In this document: in pieces, positions 7,119 to 15,214 of the stretch
How the letters are laid out: each line of letters begins with the position of its first letter
Position numbering within the stretch: the stretch's first letter is position 1
From: Alistipes sp.
Lineage (GTDB): Bacteria > Bacteroidota > Bacteroidia > Bacteroidales > Rikenellaceae
Assembly: GCA_017559685.1 (NCBI GenBank)
Contig: JAFYQY010000027.1
Span: forward strand, 1-15,230
Direction of reading: 5' to 3'
Length of the DNA: 15,230 nt
Translations under genes and position numbers: made by a program
Notes under the pieces: model-generated
The model's database searches: none
The model's input: only the letters and a program-made list of their open reading frames with translations
Told to the model about the DNA's origin: nothing

Positions 7119-7442
7119 ATGTATTGGAGTGAATTGTGGGGTTTTATCAGGCGTAACCTCCTGATGATAGTTCTGTTGGCGGTTGTGGCAGTCTCTTGGC
7201 CGTGGACGCTGATACTCATCATCCCCATTGCGATAGGAGTTCTTCGCTTTCAGATGGCTATATGGAAGGTGCGTCGCACATTTCAGAATGGCCAGAATGG
7301 TGCGGAGGCGCAACAAAAGAGAACAAAGACTAAGGCGGGCAATGTTACTATTGTTCGCACCGAGCATACCGAACAACGAGTGAATGACGATGTTGGCGAG
7401 TATGTCGACTTTAAGGAGATAAAAGAGAAGAAAACCAAATAG
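7119..7442 (+). CDS. Small membrane protein, DUF4834-like
   Basis: The product has 107 residues. Residues about 12-43 are strongly hydrophobic, broken around the Trp-Pro-Trp at 27-29, and could form one long or two short transmembrane segments near the N terminus. The rest is a charged, low-complexity cytoplasmic-type tail rich in Lys, Arg, Gln and Thr. It ends in the acidic motif VGEYVDFKEI followed by lysines. The combination of an N-terminal membrane segment, a disordered linker and a terminal GEYVD(F/Y)xE(I/V) motif is what I associate with the DUF4834 family of Bacteroidetes, whose function is unknown. It has its own -7 box and is followed by mlaE after 44 nt containing a stable hairpin. 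Co-transcription with mlaEF suggests, but does not show, an envelope role. Confidence 0.7.
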   Translation: MYWSELWGFIRRNLLMIVLLAVVAVSWPWTLILIIPIAIGVLRFQMAIWKVRRTFQNGQNGAEAQQKRTKTKAGNVTIVRTEHTEQRVNDDVGEYVDFKEIKEKKTK

Positions 7443-7472
7443 ACCAACCAACCCGAGAGGGTAGGGGTTGGT
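7443..7472 (+). other. Intercistronic hairpin with GAGA tetraloop
   Basis: The outer stem ACCAACC (7443-7449) pairs with GGTTGGT (7466-7472). The inner stem ACCC (7451-7454) pairs with GGGT (7459-7462) around the GNRA loop GAGA (7455-7458). There is no T-run, so it is not an intrinsic terminator. It starts directly after the DUF4834 stop codon and ends 14 nt before the mlaE start. It could stabilise or process the mRNA, or tune mlaE translation. Confidence 0.6.
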
Positions 7473-7486
7473 ATGAAGCAGTATAT

Positions 7487-8239
7487 ATGAAAATTTTAGC
7501 GAACTTTTTCGGTGCGATAGGCCGATATATTCAACTTATGGGCAAGGTGTTTGCTCGCCCTGAGAAGACAGGTATCTACTATCGTCGCATATTGGTCGAG
7601 ATCGACGCTCTCGGTATCAACTCGATACCGCTCGTGGCTATCATCTCGATATTTATCGGTGCGGTAATCGCCTTGCAGATGGGTATCACTTTAGAGTCGC
7701 CATTCATCCCTAAGTTTATGATTGGCTACGCTACCCGTGAGACGATGTTCTTGGAGTTCTCCTCTACCGTCATCGCAATTATCCTTGCCGGTAAGGTCGG
7801 CTCGAATATCGCCTCGGAGATTGGTACTATGCGTATCACCGAGCAGATCGACGCCTTGGAGATTATGGGTGTGAACTCGGCTTCGTACCTCATCCTTCCA
7901 AAGGTTGTGGCTGCGGTGTTGTTCTTCCCACTCTTGGCCTTGTTTAGTATGATGGTCGGTACGGTCGGTGGCTACATCATCGCCGTATTTACAGGCATTG
8001 TGCTTCCGTCGGAGTATGTCGAGGGTCTGCACTACTACTTCATCCCATTCGAGATTACCTATTCGTTGATTAAGATGGCAGTATTTGCCTTTATCATAAC
8101 CTCGATTTCAGCCTTCTATGGCTACTCGCCAAAGGGCAATTCGTTGGAGGTTGGTCGTGCTTCGACACGTGCTGTTGTTACAAGCTCGATTACCATTATG
8201 ATCTTCAACCTTATCTTAACACAATTGATGCTTACCTAA
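7487..8239 (+). CDS. mlaE: MlaE/YrbE-type phospholipid ABC transporter permease
   Basis: The product is a 250-residue integral inner-membrane protein of the MlaE (YrbE/TGD1) family, the permease that works with MCE (MlaD) proteins to move lipids between inner and outer membranes. An amphipathic N-terminal region is followed by about five hydrophobic segments. Family motifs include GAVIALQMG (58-66), the stretch AGKVGSNIASEIGTM (100-114), then ITEQIDALEIMGVN, and FYGYSPKG near the C terminus. The length matches the family. No Shine-Dalgarno precedes the ATG. mlaF follows 12 nt after the stop, so permease and ATPase are co-expressed. No mlaD, mlaC or mlaB is nearby. Confidence 0.95.
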   Translation: MKILANFFGAIGRYIQLMGKVFARPEKTGIYYRRILVEIDALGINSIPLVAIISIFIGAVIALQMGITLESPFIPKFMIGYATRETMFLEFSSTVIAIILAGKVGSNIASEIGTMRITEQIDALEIMGVNSASYLILPKVVAAVLFFPLLALFSMMVGTVGGYIIAVFTGIVLPSEYVEGLHYYFIPFEITYSLIKMAVFAFIITSISAFYGYSPKGNSLEVGRASTRAVVTSSITIMIFNLILTQLMLT

Positions 8240-8251
8240 AGAGACGAAACG

Positions 8252-9004
8252 ATGATTAAATGCGAAAATATATTCAAGTCCTTTGATGGTCGCACCATCT
8301 TGGACGATATCTCGGTCGAGTTCGAGTCGGGAAAGACTAACCTTATCATCGGTCGAAGTGGCTCGGGTAAGACTGTCCTTCTCAAGACTTTGGTCGGACT
8401 CCACGAGCCCGATAGCGGCAGTATCTTCTACGATGATAAGAACTACACCGCCCTCTCGTTTGTCCAGCGCAAGGAGGTACGTCGTGAGCTCGGTATGATT
8501 TTCCAGGGTGGAGCGTTGCTCGACTCCTCTACAGTCTACGAGAATGTGCGACTCCCACTCGATATGTTTACCGAGCAGACCTCTGCCGAGAAGGATAAGC
8601 GAGTTAAGGAGTGTCTTGCACGTGTTGAGCTCTCTCACGCAGGTCACCTCTATCCGTCAGAACTCTCGGGTGGTATGATTAAGCGTGCCGCTATTGCCCG
8701 TGCGATAGTGCTCAACCCTAAATACCTCTTCTGCGACGAGCCGAACTCAGGCCTCGACCCGCAGACCTCTATCGTTATCGATAACCTTATTCGTGATATC
8801 ACCGTCGAGTATAATATCACCACAATCATCAACACCCACGATATGAACTCCGTAATGGAGATTGGCGACAAAATCGTCTATATCCATCAAGGTAAGAAGT
8901 GGTGGGAAGGTTCAAAAGATGATATTCTCCAAGCCGACAATAAGGAGTTGAATGATTTTGTGTTTGCTTCGGCTATGGCTAAGAGAGCAAAAAAATCGTT
9001 GTAA
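8252..9004 (+). CDS. mlaF: MlaF-type ABC transporter ATP-binding protein
   Basis: The product is the 250-residue cytoplasmic ATPase partner of MlaE. All nucleotide-binding motifs are intact: Walker A GRSGSGKT (34-41), Q-loop Gln85 in IFQGGALLDS, signature LSGGM (138-142), Walker B YLFCDEP (158-164, catalytic Glu163), D-loop NSGLDP (165-170) and H-loop His196 in THDM. FQGGALLDSSTVYENV and LSGGMIKR are typical of the MlaF (Ttg2A) subgroup rather than general importers. The C-terminal tail after about residue 235 is lysine-rich (AKRAKKSL). The gene closes the plus-strand unit; palindromic copy B begins 5 nt after its stop and probably serves as its terminator. Confidence 0.95.
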   Translation: MIKCENIFKSFDGRTILDDISVEFESGKTNLIIGRSGSGKTVLLKTLVGLHEPDSGSIFYDDKNYTALSFVQRKEVRRELGMIFQGGALLDSSTVYENVRLPLDMFTEQTSAEKDKRVKECLARVELSHAGHLYPSELSGGMIKRAAIARAIVLNPKYLFCDEPNSGLDPQTSIVIDNLIRDITVEYNITTIINTHDMNSVMEIGDKIVYIHQGKKWWEGSKDDILQADNKELNDFVFASAMAKRAKKSL

Positions 9005-9009
9005 AACCA

Positions 9010-9116
9010 CTTTAAGGGGCATTTGCTTCGTTACACTGCAATAATCGGACTGCTCACATACGCTTAGTATGCTGCGCATCCGATTTTTTGTGTGCCTTGC
9101 AACTACCTCCTTAAAG
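9010..9116. repeat. Palindromic intergenic element, copy B (also probable mlaF terminator)
   Basis: This 107-nt imperfect palindrome begins 5 nt after the mlaF stop. Its arms are CTTTAAGG (9010-9017) with CCTTAAAG (9109-9116), TTGC (9023-9026) with GCAA (9099-9102), AATCGGA (9043-9049) with TCCGATT (9079-9085), and the tip CATAC (9057-9061) with GTATG (9067-9071), loop GCTTA. It matches copy A at 114-215 in order, spacing and core sequence, but the stem bases differ in a compensating way. T9084-T9089 follow the inner stem, so on the plus strand it can act as an intrinsic terminator. It lies between convergent mlaF and the MATE gene. Confidence 0.85.
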
Positions 9117-9164
9117 ATGATTTTCGAATGGATGTTTATAGCACCCGTTTTTAAGTGAAGGGTT

Positions 9165-9197
9165 TGCCTTGCAGCTATCCGCCTAAAAGCAATTTTC
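9165..9197. repeat. Solitary 3' arm of a third palindromic element
   Basis: By position, 24 of 33 bases match 9093-9125, the 3' arm of copy B plus its flank, without gaps. Both begin TGCCTTGCA and end ATTTTC, at an offset of exactly 72 nt. No matching 5' arm or tip hairpin is recognisable between 9126 and 9164, so this is either a decayed copy or a partial tandem duplication. The rest of the 9117-9243 gap before the MATE stop shows nothing else I can identify. Confidence 0.55.
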
Positions 9198-9243
9198 TAA
9201 TAAGATTGAAGAGTGTAGGTTTTTCCCTCAACGCCCTTGCTCT

Positions 9244-10626
9244 CTATCGTTTAAGCGACAGCTCCATACGCTTAATCTTGCGTATCTGCCAGATGAAGAG
9301 TATCAGCGCAAGAATAATCGACGCCGAGTCGGCGATAGGCATCGAGATCCACACTCCGTGAGCGCCGAACTCTCGAGGTAGGAACCACAACAGCGGTAAC
9401 AAGAAGAGTAGCTGTCGTGTCAGTGAGATGAAGATGGCAAGAGGAGCCTTGCCGATATATTGGAAGAAACCGCCCACAACGACCTGGAAGCCCACCAATG
9501 GGAATACTGCCAACACAATGCGTAAGCCCTGCGTTGCAGCCTCCACGATGAGACTATCGCTGCCATTCTCCGAATCGACAAAGGCACGAGCAATAACGTC
9601 GGGGATGGTCTCGCCCAAGATAAAGCCGAGTGTAGCGAATGCCACACCGCAACAGATTGTCATATATACCACCTTGCGAACACGGGCATAGTTCTTCGCT
9701 CCGTAGTTATAGCCCACGATAGGTTGCATACCCTGATTCAGACCCATAACCACCATAATAAAGAGCAGGGCGATGCGGTTGACGATACCGTATGCGCTCA
9801 CATACAAATCGGCACCTCCATACTTCAGCATAGCGGTATTTACGAATGCCACGACTACCGAGGCGCAGATATTCATCAAGAATGGCGCCAAGCCAATCGA
9901 GAGGATGTTGCCCACAATCTTCCAGTCGAAGTGGAACGCCTCACGCTTAAAGTGGAGGAACGACCTCTTCGAGCAGAAGTGCGACAGAGCAATCAGGAAC
10001 GATACAAACTGAGCGATAATTGTCGCTGCGGCAGAGCCTCGAATGCCCCACTCGAAGACAAAGATGAAGAGTGGGTTGAGAGCAAGGTTTACCGCCACCG
10101 AGGTAAGCATTATCGCCATCGACTTGCGTGGGTTGCCCGATGCACGAATCATATCGTTCATACCGAGGTAGAGGTGCATCGTGACATTGCCCAAGAGGAT
10201 AATCTGCATAAAGTCCTTAGCGTAGGCCAACGTCTCGGCCGAGGCTTTACCTCCGCTAAAGAGCATCAAAATCTCGTCGAGGAATGTGAGCATAAAGGCC
10301 ATTATCGCAAAGCCGATAATGATGTTGAGTATCACGGCATTGCAGAGAGTCTTCTCGGCTGCCGCCTTATTACCCTCGCCGAGACGCAACGATATGCGGG
10401 CACCTGCGCCCACGCCTACCATTGCCCCGAAGGCTGCACCGATATTCATAATCGGCATCGTGATAGCCATACCTGCAATTGCTGCACCGCCAACACCGTG
10501 TCCCACGAAGGCACTATCAATAAGGTGATATAGCGATGACGAAGCCATCGCTATAATCGCCGGTGTTGCGTAGTTGAAGAGCAACTTACCGATATTATCA
10601 CTACCCAACGATAGGGTTTTGCTCAC
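9244..10626 (-). CDS. MATE family multidrug efflux transporter
   Basis: The product is a 460-residue inner-membrane protein with about twelve hydrophobic segments, in two similar halves typical of MATE antiporters, which export cationic drugs and metabolites using a Na+ or H+ gradient. Supporting motifs are the N-terminal ATPAIIAMASSSLYHLIDSA with FVGHGVG, the region GVGAGARISLRLGEGN, then MIRASGNPRKSM, NPLFIFVFEWGIRGSA, GLNQGMQPIVGYNYGA and GGFFQYIGKAPLA. It most resembles MepA-like MATE proteins. The start is GTG at 10626-10624: AAAGGA lies 7 nt upstream, and an in-frame TAA just above excludes an earlier start. It begins 20 nt after the outer-membrane channel gene and is probably the last gene of that operon. 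Confidence 0.94.
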   Translation of the reverse strand: MSKTLSLGSDNIGKLLFNYATPAIIAMASSSLYHLIDSAFVGHGVGGAAIAGMAITMPIMNIGAAFGAMVGVGAGARISLRLGEGNKAAAEKTLCNAVILNIIIGFAIMAFMLTFLDEILMLFSGGKASAETLAYAKDFMQIILLGNVTMHLYLGMNDMIRASGNPRKSMAIMLTSVAVNLALNPLFIFVFEWGIRGSAAATIIAQFVSFLIALSHFCSKRSFLHFKREAFHFDWKIVGNILSIGLAPFLMNICASVVVAFVNTAMLKYGGADLYVSAYGIVNRIALLFIMVVMGLNQGMQPIVGYNYGAKNYARVRKVVYMTICCGVAFATLGFILGETIPDVIARAFVDSENGSDSLIVEAATQGLRIVLAVFPLVGFQVVVGGFFQYIGKAPLAIFISLTRQLLFLLPLLWFLPREFGAHGVWISMPIADSASIILALILFIWQIRKIKRMELSLKR

Positions 10627-10633
10627 TTTGAAA

Positions 10634-10639
10634 TCCTTT
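10634..10639 (-). promoter_or_regulatory. Ribosome binding site that fixes the GTG start of the MATE gene
   Basis: Read on the minus strand this is AAAGGA, 7 nt before GTG. It matters because the start is not ATG and most plus-strand genes here lack such a site. Confidence 0.6.
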
Positions 10640-10646
10640 CTTTAAG

Positions 10647-12050
10647 TTATTTATTCTCTTTCTTCGCCTTCTTGTTGCACTTGAAGATTGGGTTCTTCTC
10701 GGCAGGGAGGTCGAACGATGTGTCTACGCCACCACCCAAAGCACGGTAGAGGTTGATGACACCCTGAATACCCTCGAGACGGTCAGAAACCTGCTGCAGG
10801 CGAGCCGAAAGCAAAGCCTGCTGTGCGGTCAACACCTCCAAGTAGGTGGCTTCAGCGTGACTCATAAGCTGTCGTGTGCTGTTTACCGAGCTCTCCAAAG
10901 TCTCGATCTGGCGAATACGCAAGTTGGTCTTGCTACGAGCCGAGTTGCACTGAGCTAAAGCGGTATTTACCTCGCTACCTGCCTCCAACAACTTGTGCTC
11001 AAAGTTCAACAACGCCTCACGCTGCTTCGACTGCGCAATCTTGTAGTTTGCTCGGTTGGCACCGGCATTGAAGATCGGCTGTGTGAGCTTGCCTGCAATC
11101 GAGAGCGCAACCGCTAACGGACCACCCTCGATGCCCATATTGCCTGTGAGCTTGAGCGAAGGGTAAAGCTCGGCGTGTGCGATATTTGTGTTGTAGAATG
11201 CGAGCTGCAACTCATACTCAGCCTGCTTTACATCAGGACGGCGAGAGAGCAACTGCGCAGGAACGCCAATGAACAACTCCTGCTTGAAGTCTACGCCGTT
11301 CAACTCACCACGAGGGAAGTCCTGCGGTGTTACACCCAACAAGAGTGCAAACGAGTTGAGAGCCTTTGTCAAGCTGTACTCCAAGTCGTGAATCGAAGCG
11401 TCTACCGAACAGCTGTTTGCCTCGGTACGAGAGATAGAGGCCTCGTTGGTCATACCAGCCTCCTTCATCGCCTTCATTGTGCGGACATTCTCCTTCCACG
11501 ATGCCGATGTTGCACGTGAAATACGAATCTGCATATCGAGCATCAACAAGGTGTAGTAGTTGTTGGCAATAGCTGCTACCAACGCAGTCTGCACGCTGTG
11601 GCGATAGAGCTTGTTGTACTCCAAAGTCGCCTGAGCCTTGCGCTTAGCGTTGATGTTGCGAGCCATAATATCAATCTCCCAGCTCGCCTTTACAGGTACA
11701 GCATAGCTGAACTTTTCGCCCAAGCCTGTACCAACCGAAGGCTCAAGGCTGAACGATGGGATGAAAGCCAACTTTGCCGACTGCAACGCCAACTCTGCCT
11801 GGTGAATACGCTCGGCAGTCAACTGCATATCGATGTTGTTCTTCAAACCCTGCTCGATATAGCCCTGAAGGTGCTTGTCGGTGAAGAACTCTCGCCACGA
11901 GATATCCGCCATAGAGGTGGTGTTGTCCTTCTTCTCGATGTTGCCATAGAGATTGTCGGTCTTAATCTCCTCGGGACGACTATATTTCTTGTAGATTGAG
12001 CAGCTTGTGAGCATTGCCACAACGCCCAATATCAAAACTATCTTTTTCAT
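10647..12050 (-). CDS. Outer-membrane efflux lipoprotein, OprM/NodT (TolC-like) family
   Basis: The product has 467 residues. A lipoprotein signal peptide with lipobox LTSC puts the lipidated cysteine at 17. Two outer-membrane-efflux repeats follow. The first includes WREFFTDKHLQGYIEQGLKN (52-71) and ASWEIDIMAR (122-131). The second includes GVPAQLLSRRPDVKQAEYEL and the AELYPSLKLTG segment. This is the NodT/OprM arrangement, in which a lipid-anchored trimer forms the beta-barrel and alpha-helical exit duct of a tripartite pump. Its ATG overlaps the stop codon of the RND gene by one base (TAATG), so translation is probably coupled. The MATE gene follows after 20 nt. The lysine-rich C terminus (KCNKKAKKENK) is unremarkable for such proteins. 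Confidence 0.95.
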   Translation of the reverse strand: MKKIVLILGVVAMLTSCSIYKKYSRPEEIKTDNLYGNIEKKDNTTSMADISWREFFTDKHLQGYIEQGLKNNIDMQLTAERIHQAELALQSAKLAFIPSFSLEPSVGTGLGEKFSYAVPVKASWEIDIMARNINAKRKAQATLEYNKLYRHSVQTALVAAIANNYYTLLMLDMQIRISRATSASWKENVRTMKAMKEAGMTNEASISRTEANSCSVDASIHDLEYSLTKALNSFALLLGVTPQDFPRGELNGVDFKQELFIGVPAQLLSRRPDVKQAEYELQLAFYNTNIAHAELYPSLKLTGNMGIEGGPLAVALSIAGKLTQPIFNAGANRANYKIAQSKQREALLNFEHKLLEAGSEVNTALAQCNSARSKTNLRIRQIETLESSVNSTRQLMSHAEATYLEVLTAQQALLSARLQQVSDRLEGIQGVINLYRALGGGVDTSFDLPAEKNPIFKCNKKAKKENK

Positions 12051-15000
12051 TACTCCTTCTCCTCCTCGTTTGTGTTAGTTGTTTCAACAGTCTTAACTGG
12101 TCGAATCTTCTCTTGCAACCACTGGAACATAATAAAGAGTGCCGGCAATACGAACAAGAGAGCCAAAGTTCCGATAACCATACCTCCTACGACACCCGAA
12201 CCGATGGTGGTGTTACCGTTAGCACCTACACCTGTAGAGAACATCAACGGAATCATACCGATAACCATCGTGAGAACGGTCATAAGGATAGGACGGAAAC
12301 GCTCCTTGGTTGCTGCGTAGGTAGCCATCGCAAGCGACATACCCTGCGCACGCTTCTCACCTGCGAACTCGGTGATGAGGATTGCAGTCTTCGACAACAA
12401 ACCGATAAGCATAATAAGACCGGTCTGCAAGTAGATGTTATTCTCGACATCCATCATCTGTGCAAAGAGGAACGAGCCCATCAATCCGAATGGAACCGAG
12501 AGAATCACAGCCAACGGAACGAGGTAGCTCTCGTAGAGACCTGCCAAGATGAGGTAGATGAGCAAGATACAGATTGCGAAGATGATAACTGTATTGTTGC
12601 TACTTGACTCCTCCTCACGAGCAATACCCGCATAGTCGTAGCCATAACCCACTGGCAATACCTCTTTTGCAACCTCTGCTACCGCCTTTAACGCCTCACC
12701 CGAAGAACGACCCTCGGCTGCACGTCCTGAAACACTGATAGCAGGGAACATATTGAATCGCTGCATACGCTCAGGTGCATAAATCTTCTCGAGGGTTACG
12801 AATTGGCTGATTGGAGCCATCTCGTCGCCGATGCGGATGAAGATGTTGTTCAAGGTGTGCTTGTCGTCACGATACTTAGGGTGCGCCTGAATACGTACCT
12901 GATAGAGCTTGGTAAACTTGTTGAATCGGGTAGACATTGTACCGCCATAGTAACCGTTCAATACGGTCAAAACCTCCTTTGTCGAGGTGCCCGCACGCTT
13001 ACACTTCGTAGCATCGATGCTAATCTGATACTGTGGGAAGTTAGGCTTAAATGCGGTGTATATCGAACCAATCTCAGGGCGCTCCTTCAAGCCGTTAATC
13101 AAGTCCATTGTAACGTCGTACAAATCCTCGATAGTTCCACCCTTACGATCCTGGAGATAGAGGGTAAAACCACCCGCTGCACCGAAGCCTGGAATCATCG
13201 CAGGGGTCGAGGTTGTAACGGTACCGTCGTTAAACTGATTTGCATACTGCTTGATGCGCTCCTGTACGGCGCTCACGCTATGCTCCTCGCCCTTACGCTC
13301 ATCCCAATGCTTGAGACGGAAGTTGAAACTACCATACGAAGGACCTGTAGCGTCACCCGAACCTGTCAACTTACTATATGCACGCACCTCCTCCATATCC
13401 TTGAGGATGTCGTTGTCGATGCGGTCGAGAATCTGCTTTGTCTGCAAGAGCGAAGTTCCCGGAGGGGTGGTAATCTTCATATTGATAGTACCCATATCCT
13501 CACGTGGCACCAAACCTGTCTTGGTTGTAGTCATATAGTAGTAGAGCAGACCAATCGCTCCCAAGAGCAAGATGATGCTGATCCAACGATAACGCAAGAA
13601 GAATGTTACGCCACGCAAGTAGCGTCTTGTGATGGCTGAGAACGAAGTGTCGAGAGCTATACCTACACGACGACCAAAGGTCATCTTCTTTGTGTTGCCG
13701 TTCTCATCCTTCGGCTTGAGCATCATAGCACACAATGCTGGCGAGAGTGTCAAAGCGTTCAACGCCGAGATACCCACCGCAACGGCCATAGTGATACCGA
13801 ACTGTGTGTAGAATACACCCGAAGTGCCACCCATAAACGATGTTGGGATAAACACCGCCATAAATACGAGGGTACAGGTGATGATTGCCGATGTAATACC
13901 GCCCATCGCATCTACGGTAGCATTATAAGCTGACTTGTAGCCTGCGTCGAACTTTGCGTGCACCGCCTCAACCACGATAATCGCATCATCCACAACCACA
14001 CCAATCGAGAGTACCAACGCAAACAATGTGAGGAGGTTGATACTAAAGTCGAAGAGGTAGAGGAACATAAATGTTCCGATAATCGACACGATAGTCGCAA
14101 TGAGTGGAATCATTGTCGAGCGGAAGTCTCGCAAGAAGAGAAACACCACGAGTGTTACCAAGATGATAGCCTCCAACAAGGTACGAACTACGTTGTAGAT
14201 CGAAGCAAAGAGGAAGTCGTTGGTGCTCTCCAAAATCTCCATCTCCAAATCGACAGGGAAATCCTCCTTCGCCTTCTCGAGGAATGCGTCGATGCCCTTG
14301 ATGACCTCGGTTGCATTCGAGTCAGGGGTCTGGTAGATAACGAACTCGGTACCAGGGCAGCCATTAACCTCGCAGATAAATTGGTATGACTGGTTACCCA
14401 ACTCGATAGTTGCAACATCCTTCAAGCGCAACACCTCACCCTTGTCGAGCGCACGGATAACGATATTCTCGAACTCGCTGATGTTCTCCAAACGACCCTT
14501 GTAACGCATCGAGTATTGGAAGGTCTGATCAGAGCTCTCTCCGAGTGATCCTGCAGCCGACTCGAGGTTCTGCTCGCCGATAGCTGTAGCGATATCCTTA
14601 GGGATAAGCTTGTACTGTGCCATTACGTCAGGCTTGAGCCAGATACGCATCGAGTAGTCCGATCCACGCACCTCGACATCACCTACGCCTGGGATACGAG
14701 AGATCGCAGGTACGAGGTTAATCTTGATATAGTTTACGATAAAGGTTCTATCGTACGAGCCGTTAGGGCTATAGATAGCCACACGCTCCAAGACGCTGGT
14801 TTGACGCTTTCGTACTGTAATACCCGCCTCGACAGCCTCCGAAGGGAGCTGCTTTGTAGCACGAGATACACAGTTCTGCACATTGACAGCTGCCATATCG
14901 GCACTTGTACCGTGCTTGAAGTATACATTGACGCTACCACTACCGTTGTTGCTACAAGTGGAAGACATATAGGTCATATTCTCCACACCATTGATAGCCT

Positions 15001-15202
15001 CTTCGAGTGGCACAACAACACTCTTCTGGAATGTTTCGGCACTTGCACCCGGATACGAAGCCGACACGAAGATTGTCGGAGGTGCGATGTTTGGATATCG
15101 CTCGATCGGGAGTGACGCCAAACCGATAAGTCCGCCAATCACGATGATGACAGAGATTACGGTCGAGAGTACCGGACGGTCGATAAATGTTTTAATATTC
15201 AT
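12050..15202 (-). CDS. AcrB-type RND multidrug efflux pump, inner-membrane subunit (HAE1 family)
   Basis: The product has 1050 residues, normal for the HAE1 family. It begins with the typical NIKTFIDRPVLSTVISVIIV and LPIERYPNIAPP, and carries PGASAETFQKSVVVPLEEAI in the porter domain. Transmembrane segment 4 has LSIGVVVDDAIIVVEA with proton-relay residues Asp405 and Asp406. Their partner Lys938 lies in LIGLLSKTAILITEFA. PAMIPGFGAAGGF (667-679) corresponds to the switch/G-loop region. Drug export is driven by the proton gradient in a trimer spanning the inner membrane and periplasm, so an adaptor is needed; none is visible downstream, and it probably lies upstream beyond the window edge. The start is ATG at 15202-15200, with AAGGAG 6 nt upstream. 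The acidic C terminus ends EEEKE. Confidence 0.96.
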   Translation of the reverse strand: MNIKTFIDRPVLSTVISVIIVIGGLIGLASLPIERYPNIAPPTIFVSASYPGASAETFQKSVVVPLEEAINGVENMTYMSSTCSNNGSGSVNVYFKHGTSADMAAVNVQNCVSRATKQLPSEAVEAGITVRKRQTSVLERVAIYSPNGSYDRTFIVNYIKINLVPAISRIPGVGDVEVRGSDYSMRIWLKPDVMAQYKLIPKDIATAIGEQNLESAAGSLGESSDQTFQYSMRYKGRLENISEFENIVIRALDKGEVLRLKDVATIELGNQSYQFICEVNGCPGTEFVIYQTPDSNATEVIKGIDAFLEKAKEDFPVDLEMEILESTNDFLFASIYNVVRTLLEAIILVTLVVFLFLRDFRSTMIPLIATIVSIIGTFMFLYLFDFSINLLTLFALVLSIGVVVDDAIIVVEAVHAKFDAGYKSAYNATVDAMGGITSAIITCTLVFMAVFIPTSFMGGTSGVFYTQFGITMAVAVGISALNALTLSPALCAMMLKPKDENGNTKKMTFGRRVGIALDTSFSAITRRYLRGVTFFLRYRWISIILLLGAIGLLYYYMTTTKTGLVPREDMGTINMKITTPPGTSLLQTKQILDRIDNDILKDMEEVRAYSKLTGSGDATGPSYGSFNFRLKHWDERKGEEHSVSAVQERIKQYANQFNDGTVTTSTPAMIPGFGAAGGFTLYLQDRKGGTIEDLYDVTMDLINGLKERPEIGSIYTAFKPNFPQYQISIDATKCKRAGTSTKEVLTVLNGYYGGTMSTRFNKFTKLYQVRIQAHPKYRDDKHTLNNIFIRIGDEMAPISQFVTLEKIYAPERMQRFNMFPAISVSGRAAEGRSSGEALKAVAEVAKEVLPVGYGYDYAGIAREEESSSNNTVIIFAICILLIYLILAGLYESYLVPLAVILSVPFGLMGSFLFAQMMDVENNIYLQTGLIMLIGLLSKTAILITEFAGEKRAQGMSLAMATYAATKERFRPILMTVLTMVIGMIPLMFSTGVGANGNTTIGSGVVGGMVIGTLALLFVLPALFIMFQWLQEKIRPVKTVETTNTNEEEKE

Positions 15203-15208
15203 CTTATA

Positions 15209-15214
15209 CTCCTT
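15209..15214 (-). promoter_or_regulatory. Shine-Dalgarno of the RND pump gene
   Basis: AAGGAG on the minus strand ends 6 nt before the ATG at 15202. It is a near-ideal site, unlike the SD-poor plus-strand genes. It overlaps a TAA (15215-15213) that could be the stop codon of an upstream adaptor gene, which would fit an operon, but only 16 bases of that gene could be visible. Confidence 0.7.
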
